The notes beneath the pieces were generated by a model that saw only the letters and a program-made list of their open reading frames with translations, was not told where the DNA came from and did not search any database. The translations under genes and the position numbers were made by a program. Shown here piece after piece: positions 34,180 to 42,261 of a stretch of DNA of 64,000 bases; the stretch's first letter is position 1; each line of letters starts with the position of its first letter. The stretch is from positions 124,001 through 188,000 of the forward strand of contig NZ_BBUY01000008.1 of the NCBI RefSeq assembly GCF_001590865.1, given 5' to 3'. Source of the DNA: Streptomyces sp. NBRC 110611. GTDB taxonomy: Bacteria; Actinomycetota; Actinomycetes; Streptomycetales; Streptomycetaceae.

Positions 34180-35103
34180 TCAGAGGGTCGTCGCGCCTGG
34201 TGCCGGGCCCGTCGCCGTGCGCACTGTACGGCAGGTGCCCGACGCCTGTAGGGCATCCGCCACCTGCCGGGCCGACCCCGGGTCCTCGACCAGGAACGCC
34301 GTGGTCGGGCCGGAGCCGGAGACCAGGGCGGCCAGGGCACCGGCGGCGGTGCCGGTGGCCAGGGCGGCGGACAGGGAGGGGCGCAGGGAGAGGGCGGCGG
34401 GCTGGAGGTCGTTGGTGAGGGAGGCGGCGAGCGCGGTGGGGTCGCCGGTCTCCAGGGCGGCCAGGAGGGCGGGGGACGGTTCGGGGGCGGGGACGTCGGT
34501 GTCTGCGGTCAGGCGGTCGAACTCGCGGTAGACGGCGGGGGTGGAGAGGCCGCCGTCGGCGACGGCGAAGACCCAGTGGAAGGTGCCGCCGACCGGGAGC
34601 GGGGTCAGCAGTTCACCGCGGCCGCGGCCCAGGGCGGCGCCGCCGACCAGGCTGAAGGGCACGTCACTGCCCAACTCGGCGCAGAGGGCGAGGAGTTCGG
34701 AGCGGGGAGCGCCGGTGCCCCAGAGAGCGTCGCAGGCGAGCAGGGCACCGGCGGCGTCGGCGCTGCCGCCGGCCATACCGCCCGCCACCGGGATGTCCTT
34801 GGTGATGTGGAGGTGGACGTTCGGCTCGATGCCGTGGCGGGCGGCGAGGAGTTCGGCGGCGCGGGCGGCGAGGTTCGTCCGGTCCAGGGGGATCTGGTCG
34901 ACGTCGTGGCCCTCGGCGGTGATCCGCAAGGCGTCCGCCGGGGTGGCGGTGACCTGGTCGTAGAGGCCGACCGCGAGGAAGACGTTCGCCAGGTCATGGA
35001 AGCCGTCCGGGCGGGCGGCGCCGACCGCCAGCTGGACGTTGACCTTGGCCGGGACCCGGACAGTGACGGGCGCGGGCGTGGGCGCGGGTGTGGGCGCGGT
35101 CAC
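34180..35103 (-). CDS. ispE: 4-diphosphocytidyl-2-C-methyl-D-erythritol kinase
   Basis: IspE phosphorylates CDP-ME in the MEP isoprenoid pathway. The 307-residue GHMP kinase has VRVPAKVNVQLAVGAARPDG, the ATP loop DIPVAGGMAGGSADAAGALL and SGSGPTTAFLVEDPG near the C-terminus. The GTG at 35103 overlaps the ksgA stop by 4 bp (GTGA), the usual actinobacterial ksgA-ispE coupling; a longer start lies within ksgA. A Pro/Thr/Ala stretch of about 12 residues begins the protein. Confidence 0.96.
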   Translation of the reverse strand: MTAPTPAPTPAPVTVRVPAKVNVQLAVGAARPDGFHDLANVFLAVGLYDQVTATPADALRITAEGHDVDQIPLDRTNLAARAAELLAARHGIEPNVHLHITKDIPVAGGMAGGSADAAGALLACDALWGTGAPRSELLALCAELGSDVPFSLVGGAALGRGRGELLTPLPVGGTFHWVFAVADGGLSTPAVYREFDRLTADTDVPAPEPSPALLAALETGDPTALAASLTNDLQPAALSLRPSLSAALATGTAAGALAALVSGSGPTTAFLVEDPGSARQVADALQASGTCRTVRTATGPAPGATTL

Positions 35104-36029
35104 TGGCCTGCTCCCTGGTTCTCGGCTCCCTTGCCCTCGGCGGCCTTGTTCTCGGTGACCTTGTTTTCGGCGATGCGGGTGAACTCCTCGATGGTCAGCG
35201 CCTCGCCGCGGGCCTGCGGCGAGATGCCCGCGGCGACCAGCGCGGCCTCCGCGGCGGCGGCCGAGCCGGCCCATCCGGAGAGGGCGGCGCGCAGCGTCTT
35301 GCGGCGCTGGGCGAAGGCCGCGTCGATGACCGCGAAGACCTCGTCGCGGCGGGCCGTCGTCGCGATCGGCTTGTCGCGGCGTACGAGGGAGACCAGGCCG
35401 GAGTCGACGTTGGGGGCCGGCCAGAAGACGTTGCGGCCGATGGCGCCGGCCCGCTTGACCTCGGCGTACCAGTTGGCCTTGACCGAGGGCACGCCGTAGA
35501 CCTTGTTGCCGGGGCGGGCGGCGAGCCGGTCGGCGACCTCGGACTGGACCATGACCAGGGTGCGGTCGATGGTGGGGAACGTCGCGAGCATGTGCAGCAG
35601 CACCGGTACCGCGACGTTGTAGGGGAGGTTGGCGACCAGCGCGGTGGGGGCGGGCCCGGGCAGCTCGGTGACGTGCATCGCGTCGCTGTGGACCAGCGCG
35701 AAGCGGTCGGCGCGCTCGGGCATCCGGGCGGCGATGGTGGCCGGGAGGGCGGCCGCGAGGACGTCGTCGATCTCGACGGCGGTGACCCGGTCGGCGGCCT
35801 CCAGCAGCGCCAGGGTCAGCGACCCGAGGCCGGGACCGATCTCGACGACGACGTCGTCGGGCCGGACATCGGCGGTCCGCACGATACGGCGGACGGTGTT
35901 GGCGTCGATGACGAAGTTCTGGCCGCGCTGCTTGGTGGGGCGTACGCCCAGCCTGGCGGCCAGCTCGCGGATGTCGGCGGGGCCCAGGAGGGGGCCGTGC
36001 TCATCGGTGGGGCTGGCGCTGTTGCTCAC
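35100..36029 (-). CDS. ksgA: 16S rRNA (A1518/A1519) dimethyltransferase
   Basis: RsmA/KsgA dimethylates two adenines near the 3' end of 16S rRNA. The 309-residue protein has GQNFVIDANTVRRIV, the SAM motif VVEIGPGLGSLTLALL, DDVLAAALPATIA and the catalytic NLPYNVAVPVL (NLPY). The GTG at 36029 overlaps the rpfB stop by 4 bp. The C-terminus ends in a charged Lys/Glu/Asn tail. Confidence 0.97.
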   Translation of the reverse strand: MSNSASPTDEHGPLLGPADIRELAARLGVRPTKQRGQNFVIDANTVRRIVRTADVRPDDVVVEIGPGLGSLTLALLEAADRVTAVEIDDVLAAALPATIAARMPERADRFALVHSDAMHVTELPGPAPTALVANLPYNVAVPVLLHMLATFPTIDRTLVMVQSEVADRLAARPGNKVYGVPSVKANWYAEVKRAGAIGRNVFWPAPNVDSGLVSLVRRDKPIATTARRDEVFAVIDAAFAQRRKTLRAALSGWAGSAAAAEAALVAAGISPQARGEALTIEEFTRIAENKVTENKAAEGKGAENQGAGQ

Positions 36030-37180
36030 CCGTGAAGCTTACGGCCGCAGACCGGCCAGGGGCTCGCCCCCCGTCTGACGTAGAGCTTCTTGGCGCGGTA
36101 GGTCTGTTCCGCGGCGGACGCGTCCTGGGGGCGGCCCTGGCCGCCGAGGGCCTGCCAGGTGCCGACGTCGAACTGGTAGAGGCCGCCGTAGGTGCCGGAG
36201 GCGTCGACGGCGTTCGGCCGTCCGCCCGCCTCGCACTGGGCCAGCGCGTGCCAGGCGAGGTGGTCGACGCCCTGTACGGAGGTGGGCAGCTCCTGGGTCC
36301 CGATGTGCACGATCTGCGGGAGCGGGTGGCGCACGACCTCGGCGTGCAGCCGCTTCGGCTTCTGCCGGACGCCGTTGACGGTGCGCAGCCGGTAGGTGAC
36401 CCGCCGCACTCCGGGCCGGCCCTGCTGGACGACGGACTCGGTGCCCCGGGCGAGCTGGGGATCGGTCCGTCGGACCGTACGGAACGGGATCGCCTCGTCG
36501 CGGACCTTCCGGGAACCGGTGATCCGCAGCACGGAGATGGTCTGCCCCTCACGGGGGAAGCTCTCCGCCGGCACCGAGGTGGTGTCCTGGTTGCGCAGGG
36601 CCAGGCCGGCCTCGGCGAGGGCCTCGCGGACGGTGGCGGCGTTGGTGCGGAGCGGGTACGTGCGGCCGTCGGCGAGGAAGGTCACCGAGCGTTCGGTGCG
36701 GACCGCCAGCTCCATGCCGTGCCGGTCGATACGGCGGGCGCGGGAGGTCGACAGATAGGCGCCCTCGGCACGGACACCGAGCTCGCGGAGTGCGCCGTCG
36801 ACGGTGTCCTCGGTGGTCCACACGGTGCGGCGCCGGCCGTCGACGGTGAGCGCGACGGGGCGACCGTGCCGGACGACGACCTCCTCGCCGCTGCTCAGGC
36901 CGGCGCCGGGGGCGGGCGCGACGATGTCGTGGTCGCCGATGTCGAGTTGCTCGTCGCCCAGCAGCTCGTGCACGTCGTCGGCGAAGGTGTGCAGGGTGCG
37001 CGGTTTGCCGTCGACGTTGAGCCGGACCGCCTTGTCGTGCGCGATGAACGCCGTGGTGCCGCCGGCGAGGAACGCGACGACCAGCGCCCGGGGCACCAGT
37101 CGGCGCAGCCCTTCGGGGCGTTCGGTGCGGCGTCTGCGATGCCCGCGTGCGGCACGGTGACTGCTCGGTGACTGGCTCAC
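36026..37180 (-). CDS. rpfB: Resuscitation-promoting factor RpfB
   Basis: This cell-surface muralytic enzyme helps spores and dormant cells resume growth. It has a basic N-terminus and one membrane anchor (RALVVAFLAGGTTAFIAHDK), three DUF348 repeats (for example VRLNVDGKPRTLHTFADDVHE), a G5 domain and the C-terminal Rpf lysozyme-like domain (WHALAQCEAGGRPNAVDASG, with catalytic Glu and TYGGLYQFDVGTWQALGG). The GTG at 37180 is favoured (GGGGAG 5 nt upstream); ATG at 37192 and GTG at 37240 are possible. It sits between tatD and ksgA with a 4-bp overlap into ksgA. Confidence 0.94.
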   Translation of the reverse strand: MSQSPSSHRAARGHRRRRTERPEGLRRLVPRALVVAFLAGGTTAFIAHDKAVRLNVDGKPRTLHTFADDVHELLGDEQLDIGDHDIVAPAPGAGLSSGEEVVVRHGRPVALTVDGRRRTVWTTEDTVDGALRELGVRAEGAYLSTSRARRIDRHGMELAVRTERSVTFLADGRTYPLRTNAATVREALAEAGLALRNQDTTSVPAESFPREGQTISVLRITGSRKVRDEAIPFRTVRRTDPQLARGTESVVQQGRPGVRRVTYRLRTVNGVRQKPKRLHAEVVRHPLPQIVHIGTQELPTSVQGVDHLAWHALAQCEAGGRPNAVDASGTYGGLYQFDVGTWQALGGQGRPQDASAAEQTYRAKKLYVRRGASPWPVCGRKLHG

Positions 37181-37299
37181 GGCGCTCCCCATACCCACGG
37201 ATGCGGTGGACGGGCGGAATGTAGCGGAGGGGGAGGTCACTCTCCAAAGTCACCCGGATACGGAAAGTGGTCACTTCGGGGGACGTGGGTGGACTCGTC

Positions 37300-37323
37300 C
37301 GCACCGGATCGGTGCCGGATCAG
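37300..37323. repeat. 12-bp tandem duplication at the tatD stop codon
   Basis: On the minus strand CTGATCCGGCAC (holding the TGA) is followed by CGATCCGGTGCG. The copies differ at four positions, making this one of the weaker examples of the stop-codon repeat pattern. Confidence 0.5.
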
Positions 37324-38198
37324 TACCCGAAGGCGCGCGCCGTGTTGGCCGCGACGGCGGTGGCCAGCGCGTCCTCCGTCATCCCCTTGACCTCCGCCAT
37401 GGCCCGCAGGGTGACCGGAACGAGGTACGGGGCATTGGCCCGTCCGCGGTACGGCGCCGGGGTGAGGAACGGCGCGTCGGTCTCGACGAGAACCAGGCCG
37501 GGCGGGGCGACGGCGAGCGCGTCGCGCAGCGGCTGGGCGTTCTTGAAGGTGACGTTGCCGGCGAAGGACATGAAGTAGCCGGCCGCGGCGCAGACCTCGG
37601 CCATCTCGGCGTCGCCGGAGTAGCAGTGGAAGACGGTCCGGTCGGGCGCGCCCTCCTCGCGCAGGATCCGCAGCACGTCCTCGTGGGCCTCCCGGTCGTG
37701 GATGACCAGGGCCTTGCCGTGCCGTTTGGCGATCTCGATGTGGGCGCGGAAGGACCGCTCCTGGGCGGCCATGCCGTCCGGACCGGTACGGAAGTAGTCC
37801 AGGCCGGTCTCGCCGACGCCGCGGACCTGCGGCAGCGCCGCGAGCCGGTCGATCTCGGCGAGCGCCTCGTCCAGGGCGGCGTCCCCGCCGGGCTGCCGGG
37901 CACCCTGCCGTGACCAGCCGTCGGGGTCCCCCAGGACGATCCGGGGCGCCTCGTTCGGGTGCAGGGCGACGGTGGCGTGCACGCTGTCGTACGCCGCCGC
38001 GGTGTCCGCGGCCCATCGTGACCCGGCCAGATCGCAGCCCACCTGGACGACGGTGGCCACCCCGACCGAGGCGGCCTTGGCGAGCGCCTCGTCGACGGTG
38101 CCCGCCTGCATATCGAGGTGGGTGTGCGAGTCCGCGACCGGCACCCGAAGCGGTTCGGGCAGCGGCGGCGGGGTGTGCTTGTCGTCCTGCGGTGCCAT
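37320..38198 (-). CDS. tatD: TatD-family metal-dependent DNase
   Basis: The 292-residue TIM-barrel hydrolase has the metal ligands in order: VADSHTHLDMQ (HxH), GVGETGLDYFR (Glu), HGKALVIHDREAH (His), FHCYSGDAEMA (His) and VETDAPFLTPAPYRGRANAP (Asp). TatD proteins are 3'-5' exonucleases or D-aminoacyl-type hydrolases. The gene is the first of the tatD-rpfB-ksgA-ispE series, though 139 bp separate it from rpfB. Confidence 0.95.
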   Translation of the reverse strand: MAPQDDKHTPPPLPEPLRVPVADSHTHLDMQAGTVDEALAKAASVGVATVVQVGCDLAGSRWAADTAAAYDSVHATVALHPNEAPRIVLGDPDGWSRQGARQPGGDAALDEALAEIDRLAALPQVRGVGETGLDYFRTGPDGMAAQERSFRAHIEIAKRHGKALVIHDREAHEDVLRILREEGAPDRTVFHCYSGDAEMAEVCAAAGYFMSFAGNVTFKNAQPLRDALAVAPPGLVLVETDAPFLTPAPYRGRANAPYLVPVTLRAMAEVKGMTEDALATAVAANTARAFGY

Positions 38199-38231
38199 GG
38201 CCGTGATCCTACGAGGACCGCGGGCCGGGGC

Positions 38232-38714
38232 TCACCTGCGGTGGTGGTGCTGGAAAGGGTGCAGCAGGTCGGAGAGGTGCCAGTGGTGCCTGCCGCGCTC
38301 CGCGGCCTCCCCGTCCCCGGCGGCGTCCTCGCTCCTCGCGGCCCGCCCGCCCTTCACGGCCTCCATGCCCTTCTCCGGCCTCTCCGCCTTCCCGACCCTC
38401 TCGGTCTTCTCGGCCTTCGCGCCGTCGTTCCGGCGCTGGTGCATGTTCTCGATCGCGTGGGAGACCTTCGAGACCTGGCCGGAGCGCATGATGCGGACGA
38501 CGTCACCGCCGCAGTTCCGGCAGCTGGGGCGGGTCAGCGGGGACGGCACCCGCTCGCCGTCCGCGTAGTAGACGACATGCGGCTCGCCCTTGCCATCGGT
38601 GCGGTGGACTATCTCGTACGCCTGCTCCCAGCCATGGCCGCACCGCATGCAGGCGAAGGCGTACGCCTCTCGGGCGGCGGGCTCGATGCCAGTGGTCTGT
38701 GCGATCTCAGTCAT
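38232..38714 (-). CDS. Zinc-ribbon protein of unknown function
   Basis: The 160-residue protein has a four-Cys zinc ribbon, FACMRCGHGWEQ and SCRNCGGDVVRI, with a beta segment EPHVVYYADGERVPSPL between. The C-terminal half is charged and low complexity and ends LSDLLHPFQHHHRR. The ATG at 38714 has AGAGGAG at good spacing. Conserved in Streptomyces beside tatD and metG-like genes. Function unknown, perhaps nucleic-acid binding. Confidence 0.82.
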   Translation of the reverse strand: MTEIAQTTGIEPAAREAYAFACMRCGHGWEQAYEIVHRTDGKGEPHVVYYADGERVPSPLTRPSCRNCGGDVVRIMRSGQVSKVSHAIENMHQRRNDGAKAEKTERVGKAERPEKGMEAVKGGRAARSEDAAGDGEAAERGRHHWHLSDLLHPFQHHHRR

Positions 38715-38918
38715 CTGCGCTCCTCTTGTCCGCGGGACAAGGTGTCCGGGGACCATTCGTCCCGCCCCCAGTGGACTCCCTTCCCGGCCGAAACGCAGCG
38801 GTTCACGCACCCAATTGGCCCAGATTTGGCAGTGGGCATATAAAACGTCCGACTACACCGCCCCGCGCTTTACCTTTCAGAGCAGCCTTTTACCTTCCGA
38901 AGCGTCGGTTACCTGCCC

Positions 38919-39821
38919 CTACCTCTTGGTTTTCACGGCATCGGGCGCCGGGCCCACGGACTCGGGCCCCTGGCCCACGCCCGCGTTCTTCGCGGCGACG
39001 ACGGCGTCGAAGACCTCCCGCTTGGGCAACCCCGCCTCCGCGGCGACCGCCGCGATGGCCTCCTTGCGCCGCTCCCCGGCCTCCTCGCGGATCCGCACCC
39101 GCCGCACCAGCTCCTCGGCGCCCAGCTCCTGCGGGCCGCTCTCGGGGGCGCCCTCGACGACGATGGTGATCTCGCCCCGTACACCCTCGGCCGCCCAGGG
39201 CACCAGCTCGCCGAGGGTGCCGCGCTTGACCTCCTCGTACGTCTTGGTCAGCTCCCGGCAGACCGCGGCCCGCCGCTCCGCGCCGAAGATCTCGGCCATC
39301 GCGGCGAGGGTGTCGTCCAGCCGGTGCGGCGCCTCGAAGTAGACGAGGGTGCGCCGCTCGTCGGCGACCTCGCGCAGCCGGGAGCGCCGCTCCCCGGCCT
39401 TGCGGGGCGGGAACCCCTCGAAGCAGAAGCGGTCCACCGGCAGCCCGGAGACGGCGAGCGCGGTGAGCACCGCGCTGGGGCCCGGTACCGCGGTGACCTT
39501 GATGTCGCGCTCGACGGCCGCGGCGACCAGGCGGTAGCCGGGGTCGGAGACCGACGGCATCCCCGCGTCGGTGACCAGCAGCACCCGCGCCCCGCCGGCC
39601 AGCGCGTCGGCCAGCTCGGGCGTCCTGGCCGCCTCGTTGCCCTCGAAGTACGAGACGATCCGGCCGGCCGGCGTCACGTCCAGCGCCTGGGTCAGCCGGC
39701 GCAGCCGCCGGGTGTCCTCGGCGGCGATCACATCGGCGGCGGCCAGCTCGGCGGCGAGCCGCGGCGGGGCGTCCGCGACGTCACCGATGGGCGTCCCTGC
39801 AAGTACCAGCGTTCCAGTCAC
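38919..39821 (-). CDS. rsmI: 16S rRNA (cytidine 1402-2'-O)-methyltransferase
   Basis: RsmI methylates C1402 in the 30S decoding centre. The 300-residue protein starts TGTLVLAGTPIGDVADAPPR and has AEDTRRLRRL, VLLVTDAGMPSVSDPGYRLV, AVPGPSAVLTALAVSGLP and FEGFPPRKAGERR, the standard tetrapyrrole-methylase-fold motifs of RsmI. The GTG at 39821 has GGAGGG directly upstream. Divergent from the O-mannosyltransferase gene, with ~150 bp between. Confidence 0.96.
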   Translation of the reverse strand: MTGTLVLAGTPIGDVADAPPRLAAELAAADVIAAEDTRRLRRLTQALDVTPAGRIVSYFEGNEAARTPELADALAGGARVLLVTDAGMPSVSDPGYRLVAAAVERDIKVTAVPGPSAVLTALAVSGLPVDRFCFEGFPPRKAGERRSRLREVADERRTLVYFEAPHRLDDTLAAMAEIFGAERRAAVCRELTKTYEEVKRGTLGELVPWAAEGVRGEITIVVEGAPESGPQELGAEELVRRVRIREEAGERRKEAIAAVAAEAGLPKREVFDAVVAAKNAGVGQGPESVGPAPDAVKTKR

Positions 39822-39973
39822 CCCTCCATCCTCCCAGCCGCGCCCCGGCCCGCCGCCCGGCAGCCCCTGGTCCCGTGAACCGGTCGAGCTGCGGGTCCGC
39901 TCCCCGCCGCCTCATGCCGTTCCGCGGCCTTCCCTACGGCCGGTCCACAGGGGGCTTCCCTACGATGGGCCGA

Positions 39974-41746
39974 GTGACAAGTGACACCACCGCGCCCGAC
40001 GCCGCCGAGCACCGCGCCCCGGAGCCGGCCCAGCCTCCCGCCGGATGGCAGCGGCGGCTGCGCCGCTTCGGATACCCGGCCCGCCCGCAGGCCGATGTCC
40101 GGACGCGGCTGGTGCCCCCCTTCCCCGGGCCGGACGGCCGCCTGTGGGCGGTGTTCGGCCTGGGCCCGCAGGCCGCGGCCCGGCTGACGCGCTGGTCGGC
40201 CTGGGGCGGTCCGCTGCTGGTGGCGCTGTGCGCGGGGGTGCTGCGGTTCTGGAACCTGGGCAGCCCGCGCAAGGTGATATTCGACGAGACGTACTACCCC
40301 AAGGACGCCTGGTCGCTGCTCCAGTACGGCTACGAGGGCACCTGGGCCAAGAACGCCAACGACGCGCTGATCGCCCACCCGCCGCAGATCCTGCTCTCGC
40401 CCGAGCACTCGTACGTCGTGCATCCGCCAATGGGCAAGTGGCTGATCGCGCTCGGCGAGTGGGCGTTCGGGATGAACCCTTTCGGCTGGCGGTTCACGGT
40501 GGCGCTGCTCGGCACGCTGTCGGTGCTGCTGGTCTGCCGGATCGGGCGGCGGCTGCTGCGTTCCACGGCGCTGGGCTGCCTGGCCGGCGCCCTGCTGGCG
40601 GTGGACGGTCTGCACTTCGTGATGAGCCGTACCGCCCTGCTCGACCTGATCGTGATGTTCTGGGTGGTGGCCGGGTTCGGCTGCCTGCTGGTGGACCGGG
40701 ACCGCACCCGGGCCCGGCTGGCGGCGGCGCTGCCGGTCGGCCCGGACGGGACGGCCCGCCCGGACGCGGAGGTCGGGGACCGGCTACGGCTCGGCTGGCG
40801 GCCCTGGCGGATCGCGGCCGGGGTGTGCCTGGGCCTGTCCGCCGCCACCAAGTGGAACGGCCTGTACTTCCTCGCCGCGTTCGCGCTGATGTCGGTGCTG
40901 TGGGACGTCGCGGGGCGCCGTACGGCCGGTGCCCGGCACCCGTTCCGTTCGGTGCTGCGCCGCGACGTGCTGCCGGCGTTCGGCTCGACAGTCGTCGTCG
41001 CCCTCGCCGCCTACCTCGCGTCCTGGTCCGGCTGGCTCGCCACCAAGGGCGGCTACTACCGCGACTGGGCGACCACGGCGGACGGCCAACGGGCCGGCTG
41101 GACCTGGCTGCCGGACTGGCTGCGCAGCCTGTGGCACTACCAGACCGAGGTCTACGACTTCCACACCGGCCTGACCACCCCGCACACCTACCAGTCCAAC
41201 CCCTGGAGCTGGCTGGTCCTGGGCCGCCCGGTCTCGTACTTCTACGAGGACCCCAAGGCCGGCCAGGACGGCTGCACCGCGGCCGAGGGCTGTGCGCGGG
41301 AGGTGCTGGCGCTGGGCACCCCGCTGCTGTGGTGGGCGTCCTGCTTCGCCCTGCTCTACGTCCTCTACCGCTGGCTCTTCAAGCGGGACTGGCGGGCCGG
41401 CGCCATCGCCTGCGGTATCGCCGCCGGCTATCTGCCGTGGTTCCACTACCAGGGACGCACCATCTTCCTCTTCTACGCGGTGGTGTTCGTGCCGTTCCTG
41501 TGTCTGGCGCTGGCGATGATGATCGGCGCACTCATCGGCCCGCCGTCCCGGGCGGGCGGCACGACCGCTGCGGCGGAGGCGGGGCCCGTTCCGGGCGAGC
41601 GCCGCCGGACGGTCGGGGCGGTGGGCGCCGGCGTCCTCGTCCTCCTCATCATCTGGAACTTCATCTACTTCTATCCGGTCTACACCGGCACCCCGATCCC
41701 GAAATCGGCCTGGCACCACCGGATGTGGCTGGACACCTGGGTCTAG
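39974..41746 (+). CDS. pmt: Protein O-mannosyltransferase (GT39)
   Basis: The 590-residue membrane enzyme transfers mannose from polyprenyl-phosphate-mannose to secreted proteins; in S. coelicolor Pmt it is also needed for phage phiC31 infection. After a Pro/Ala-rich cytoplasmic N-terminus there are about ten membrane helices. The conserved loop KVIFDETYYPKDAWSLLQYG carries the catalytic DE pair, and HPPMGKWLIALGEW, SRTALLDLIVMFW and KWNGLYFLAAFALM are family motifs. TACGAT at 39961-39966 could be a -10 box for a leaderless GTG at 39974; an ATG at 39965 is an alternative start. The stop lies in a 14-bp duplication. Confidence 0.95.
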   Translation: MTSDTTAPDAAEHRAPEPAQPPAGWQRRLRRFGYPARPQADVRTRLVPPFPGPDGRLWAVFGLGPQAAARLTRWSAWGGPLLVALCAGVLRFWNLGSPRKVIFDETYYPKDAWSLLQYGYEGTWAKNANDALIAHPPQILLSPEHSYVVHPPMGKWLIALGEWAFGMNPFGWRFTVALLGTLSVLLVCRIGRRLLRSTALGCLAGALLAVDGLHFVMSRTALLDLIVMFWVVAGFGCLLVDRDRTRARLAAALPVGPDGTARPDAEVGDRLRLGWRPWRIAAGVCLGLSAATKWNGLYFLAAFALMSVLWDVAGRRTAGARHPFRSVLRRDVLPAFGSTVVVALAAYLASWSGWLATKGGYYRDWATTADGQRAGWTWLPDWLRSLWHYQTEVYDFHTGLTTPHTYQSNPWSWLVLGRPVSYFYEDPKAGQDGCTAAEGCAREVLALGTPLLWWASCFALLYVLYRWLFKRDWRAGAIACGIAAGYLPWFHYQGRTIFLFYAVVFVPFLCLALAMMIGALIGPPSRAGGTTAAAEAGPVPGERRRTVGAVGAGVLVLLIIWNFIYFYPVYTGTPIPKSAWHHRMWLDTWV

Positions 41747-41759
41747 ACACCTGGGTCCA
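41732..41759. repeat. 14-bp tandem duplication at the pmt stop codon
   Basis: GACACCTGGGTCTA (41732-41745) is followed by GACACCTGGGTCCA. The TAG (41744-41746) straddles the junction; the second copy has lost the stop. Confidence 0.85.
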
Positions 41760-41898
41760 GGCCGTGTCCTGTGGATCGGCTCCGCCGTCCGGGACGGCCG
41801 TTAGCCCGGTCGGCGGCGCTGGTCGCGCGCCCGCCCCGAACCGGTCATATCTTCCGACGCGGGGGGTCAGGATGATCACGACCGGAGAGGACCACACC

Positions 41899-42069
41899 AT
41901 GCGCCTTCGCTCTCTTGCCCTTGCCGCCTGCGCCATCGCGCTGCTGACCGCCGCCGCCCCCGCGGCCGCCGCCGCCCAGCCCAGCGAATGCAGTCAGTTC
42001 AGCGTCCTCACCATCCCCCTCCTCGAGGACTGCCAGGCCGGCCTGCCCGACCAGATGGGCGTCAAGTGA
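41899..42069 (+). CDS. Small secreted peptide with a Cys pair
   Basis: The 56-residue product has a clear Sec signal peptide (MRLRSLALAACAIALLTAAAPAAAAAQ, cleavage after AAA-Q region) and a mature part of ~28 residues, with cysteines 14 apart in SECSQFSVLTIPLLEDCQAG. GAGAGG lies 7 nt before the ATG. It is not a chaplin (no repeated Gly/Asn core) and I do not recognise the family. Its own promoter is likely in the 150 bp after pmt. The stop is inside an 18-bp duplication. Confidence 0.65.
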   Translation: MRLRSLALAACAIALLTAAAPAAAAAQPSECSQFSVLTIPLLEDCQAGLPDQMGVK

Positions 42070-42101
42070 GCGTGCACCGGAGAGTCAGCGTGCACCGGAG
42101 A
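42066..42101. repeat. 18-bp tandem duplication spanning a stop codon
   Basis: GTGAGCGTGCACCGGAGA and GTCAGCGTGCACCGGAGA follow each other, one mismatch, at the stop of the small secreted peptide; the first contains its TGA (42067-42069), changed to TCA in the second. Confidence 0.9.
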
Positions 42102-42125
42102 GTCACGGCACGCGTGCGACAGTTC

Positions 42126-42153
42126 TGTCACAGCACTACAACAGTGCGTCACA
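42126..42153. promoter_or_regulatory. Possible operator upstream of the PBP gene
   Basis: TGTCACAGCACT-acaac-AGTGCGTCACA has GCACT/AGTGC arms flanked by partly symmetric TCAC elements, about 110 bp before the PBP start. What binds it is unknown. Confidence 0.3.
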
Positions 42154-42261
42154 GGACCGTGCCCTGATCGAGATTCGATACCTCCCCCGTGTCCCTTAGA
42201 GTGCGAAGCACGTTCTTGTGTGCGTATTCACGAACGAGGCTCCTGGGAGGGGATCGGTGGC

